A program made the position numbers and the translations under genes. Positions 4,739 to 6,193 of a stretch of 6,193 bases of DNA are shown piece after piece. Each line of letters starts with the position of its first letter. Position 1 is the stretch's first letter. Below the pieces are notes generated by a model. That model saw nothing but the letters and a program-made list of their open reading frames with translations, did no database searches and had not been told where the DNA came from. This DNA comes from Rubritepida sp. (lineage in GTDB: Bacteria > Pseudomonadota > Alphaproteobacteria > Acetobacterales > Acetobacteraceae): the NCBI GenBank assembly GCA_022843345.1, contig JALHNW010000002.1, positions 16,295 to 22,487 on the forward strand, read 5' to 3'.

Positions 4739-6193
4739 TTGACCGACACCACCCAGACCGACGCGCCCGCCGCGGAGGCCACCACCCACACCGACGCGCC
4801 CGCCATGCAGCAGGCGCCCGACAGCCTGCCCGAAACGGCCGCCGAGCCCGAGCTGCCGGCCCAGGCCGACGAGCCCGGCGACGCCCGCATCGACGACCGC
4901 GACGCCGAGGCCGACCCGGCGGACGGACCTTCGGATGGAAGCGAGCACGACGCCCGCATCGACGAGCGCACCGCGAACGAGCCCGAGGCGCCGCGCGCCA
5001 CCTTCGAGGATCTCGGCCTGTCCGAGAACCTGCTGAAGGCCGTGGCCGAGAGCGGCTACATCCACCCCACGCCGATCCAGGAGCAGGCGATCCCCATCGT
5101 GCTGATGGGCCGCGACGTCCTGGGCTGCGCGCAGACCGGCACGGGCAAGACCGCCTCCTTCACCCTGCCGATGATGGACATCCTGGCCGGCTCGCGCGCC
5201 AAGGCCCGCATGCCGCGCTCCCTGATCCTGGAGCCGACGCGCGAGCTGGCGCTGCAGGTGGCCGAGCAGTTCGTGAAGTACGGCAAGTACCTCGGCCTCA
5301 CCCACGCGCTGCTGATCGGCGGCGAGAGCATGGAAGAGCAGAAGGCCGCGCTGGAGAAGGGCGTGGACGTGCTGGTGGCCACCCCGGGCCGCCTGCTTGA
5401 CCTGTTCGACCGCGGCCGCATCCTGATGGCGGACGTGAAGATCCTGGTGATCGACGAGGCCGACCGCATGCTGGACATGGGCTTCATCCCCGATGTCGAG
5501 CGCATCGGCTCCATCATCCCGCGCATCCGCCAAACGCTGTTCTTCTCCGCCACCATGGCGCCCGAGATCCGGCGCCTGGCCGACGCCTTCCTCAGCAACC
5601 CGAAGGAGATCACCGTCTCGCGCCCCGCCTCGGTGGCGACGACGATCGTGGCCGGGCTGCTCTACGTGAACGAGATGGACAAGCGCGAGGCGCTGCGCCG
5701 GCTGATCAAGCGCGAGGACGTGCAGAACGCGCTGATCTTCTGCAACCGCAAGCGCGACGTGGACATCCTGTACAAGTCCCTGAAGAAGCACGGCTTCAGC
5801 GTCGGCGCGCTGCATGGCGACATGGACCAGTCGTCCCGCTTCGCCACGCTCAACGCCTTCAAGGCGAACGAGATCCGCCTGCTGGTCTGCTCCGACGTCG
5901 CGGCGCGCGGGCTGGACATCGGCGGGCTGAGCCACGTGTTCAACTTCGACGTGCCCTTCCACTCGGAGGACTACGTCCACCGCATCGGCCGCACCGGCCG
6001 CGCCGGGCGGGAGGGCCACGCCTACACGCTGGCGACGCCGGAGGACGGCAAGCTGGTGCATGGCGTGGAGAAGCTGACCGGCGCGCCGATCCCGCGCATG
6101 ACGCTGGACGGCGTGGACGCCGTGTCCGAGGAGGAGATCGCCGAGGCCGGCACGCGCCGCCGCGGCGGCCGTGGGGCGCGCCCCGAAGGGCGC
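4739..6193 (+). CDS. DEAD-box ATP-dependent RNA helicase (RhlE-like), C-terminus cut by window edge
   Basis: This cytoplasmic ATP-dependent RNA helicase probably acts in ribosome assembly, RNA decay or cold adaptation. The frame stays open from TTG 4739 to the right edge (485 codons). All core motifs are present: Phe89 and PTPIQ (Q motif), AQTGTGKT at 131-138, PTRELALQ, TPGRLLD, DEAD at 239-242, SAT at 270-272, LIFCNRK, CSDVAARGLDI and HRIGRTGR at 414-421. The tail seen at the end (TRRRGGRGARPEGR) begins a basic Arg-Gly region, typical of RhlE-type proteins. Unusual is the N-terminus: 88 residues rich in Asp, Glu, Ala, Pro and Thr, with about 24 acidic residues, five Arg and no Lys, before the Q motif. 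RhlE proteins usually reach that motif within a few residues. The TTG start is favoured by AGGA eight bases upstream; ATG 4805 would remove 22 residues and still leave a long acidic arm. The exact subfamily (RhlE, DbpA or CsdA) is not settled. Confidence 0.93.
   Translation, partial: MTDTTQTDAPAAEATTHTDAPAMQQAPDSLPETAAEPELPAQADEPGDARIDDRDAEADPADGPSDGSEHDARIDERTANEPEAPRATFEDLGLSENLLKAVAESGYIHPTPIQEQAIPIVLMGRDVLGCAQTGTGKTASFTLPMMDILAGSRAKARMPRSLILEPTRELALQVAEQFVKYGKYLGLTHALLIGGESMEEQKAALEKGVDVLVATPGRLLDLFDRGRILMADVKILVIDEADRMLDMGFIPDVERIGSIIPRIRQTLFFSATMAPEIRRLADAFLSNPKEITVSRPASVATTIVAGLLYVNEMDKREALRRLIKREDVQNALIFCNRKRDVDILYKSLKKHGFSVGALHGDMDQSSRFATLNAFKANEIRLLVCSDVAARGLDIGGLSHVFNFDVPFHSEDYVHRIGRTGRAGREGHAYTLATPEDGKLVHGVEKLTGAPIPRMTLDGVDAVSEEEIAEAGTRRRGGRGARPEGR
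4757..4804 (+). repeat. 15-base direct repeat in the helicase N-terminus
   Basis: ACCGACGCGCCCGCC occurs at 4757-4771 and again at 4790-4804, 33 bases (11 codons) apart and in frame, encoding TDAPA twice. This looks like a small internal duplication in a disordered segment. Confidence 0.6.
4880..4969 (+). repeat. 21-base near-identical repeat in the helicase N-terminus
   Basis: The segments 4880-4900 and 4949-4969 differ at one base only and encode DARIDDR and DARIDER, 69 bases (23 codons) apart. Together with the TDAPA pair they suggest that the acidic arm grew by in-frame duplication. Confidence 0.6.

Noticed and set aside
3871..5001. A longer start for the hydrolase at 5001, giving 376 residues.
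   Set aside because: The extra N-terminus would overlap the helicase coding region and both promoter candidates, and it is low-complexity Ser/Ala/Gly/Arg sequence. The fold begins just after the ATG at 4569.
3839..6061. A 740-codon open frame on the minus strand opposite the helicase and overlapping the hydrolase in another frame.
   Set aside because: It covers the complement of all helicase motifs and shows no recognisable protein family; it is a composition artefact.
1..6193. Search by eye for tRNA or rRNA genes, CRISPR repeats, insertion sequences, toxin-antitoxin pairs or phage genes.
   Set aside because: Nearly all of the window is filled by six conserved housekeeping-type genes, and the gaps are too short or show none of these patterns.

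Overview
The window looks like an ordinary chromosomal segment of a high-GC alphaproteobacterium, most likely from the Rhodospirillales/Acetobacteraceae side (Roseomonas-like). This rests on the very GC-rich third codon positions, the single bifunctional Rel/SpoT-type alarmone enzyme beside rpoZ, the acpS-lepB pair that follows, and -35/-10 sites of the CTTG...N17...TAT kind used by alphaproteobacterial housekeeping sigma factors. The lineage is an inference from gene order and protein style, not a search result.

Layout. On the minus strand, read from right to left: an alpha/beta hydrolase (4569-3871), then the compact row rpoZ (3781-3386), rsh (3376-1130), acpS (1117-710) and lepB (659 to beyond the left edge). 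Gaps in that row are 9, 12 and 50 bases, so it is very probably one transcription unit. A good promoter candidate for it lies between the hydrolase stop and rpoZ (3841-3869, minus strand). From memory of the conserved alphaproteobacterial cluster, rnc and era would be expected further left, outside the window. On the plus strand a DEAD-box RNA helicase starts at 4739 with a TTG codon and runs off the right edge. The 169-base divergent region 4570-4738 carries candidate promoters for both directions and two strong stem-loops in the helicase leader.

How the genes fit together. The minus-strand unit links RNA polymerase (omega subunit) with the enzyme that makes and degrades (p)ppGpp, then with AcpS, which activates acyl carrier protein for lipid synthesis, and LepB, which cleaves signal peptides from exported proteins. 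It is a growth-control and envelope-building unit. The hydrolase has a full Ser-Asp-His triad but an unknown substrate. The helicase belongs to RNA and ribosome metabolism and has an unusually long acidic N-terminal extension.

I found no mobile element, CRISPR array, RNA gene or undescribed multi-gene system. The more interesting points are local: the structured leader of the helicase, its duplicated acidic N-terminus, the possible leaderless start of the hydrolase, two TTG starts, and the absence of pdxJ between rsh and acpS.
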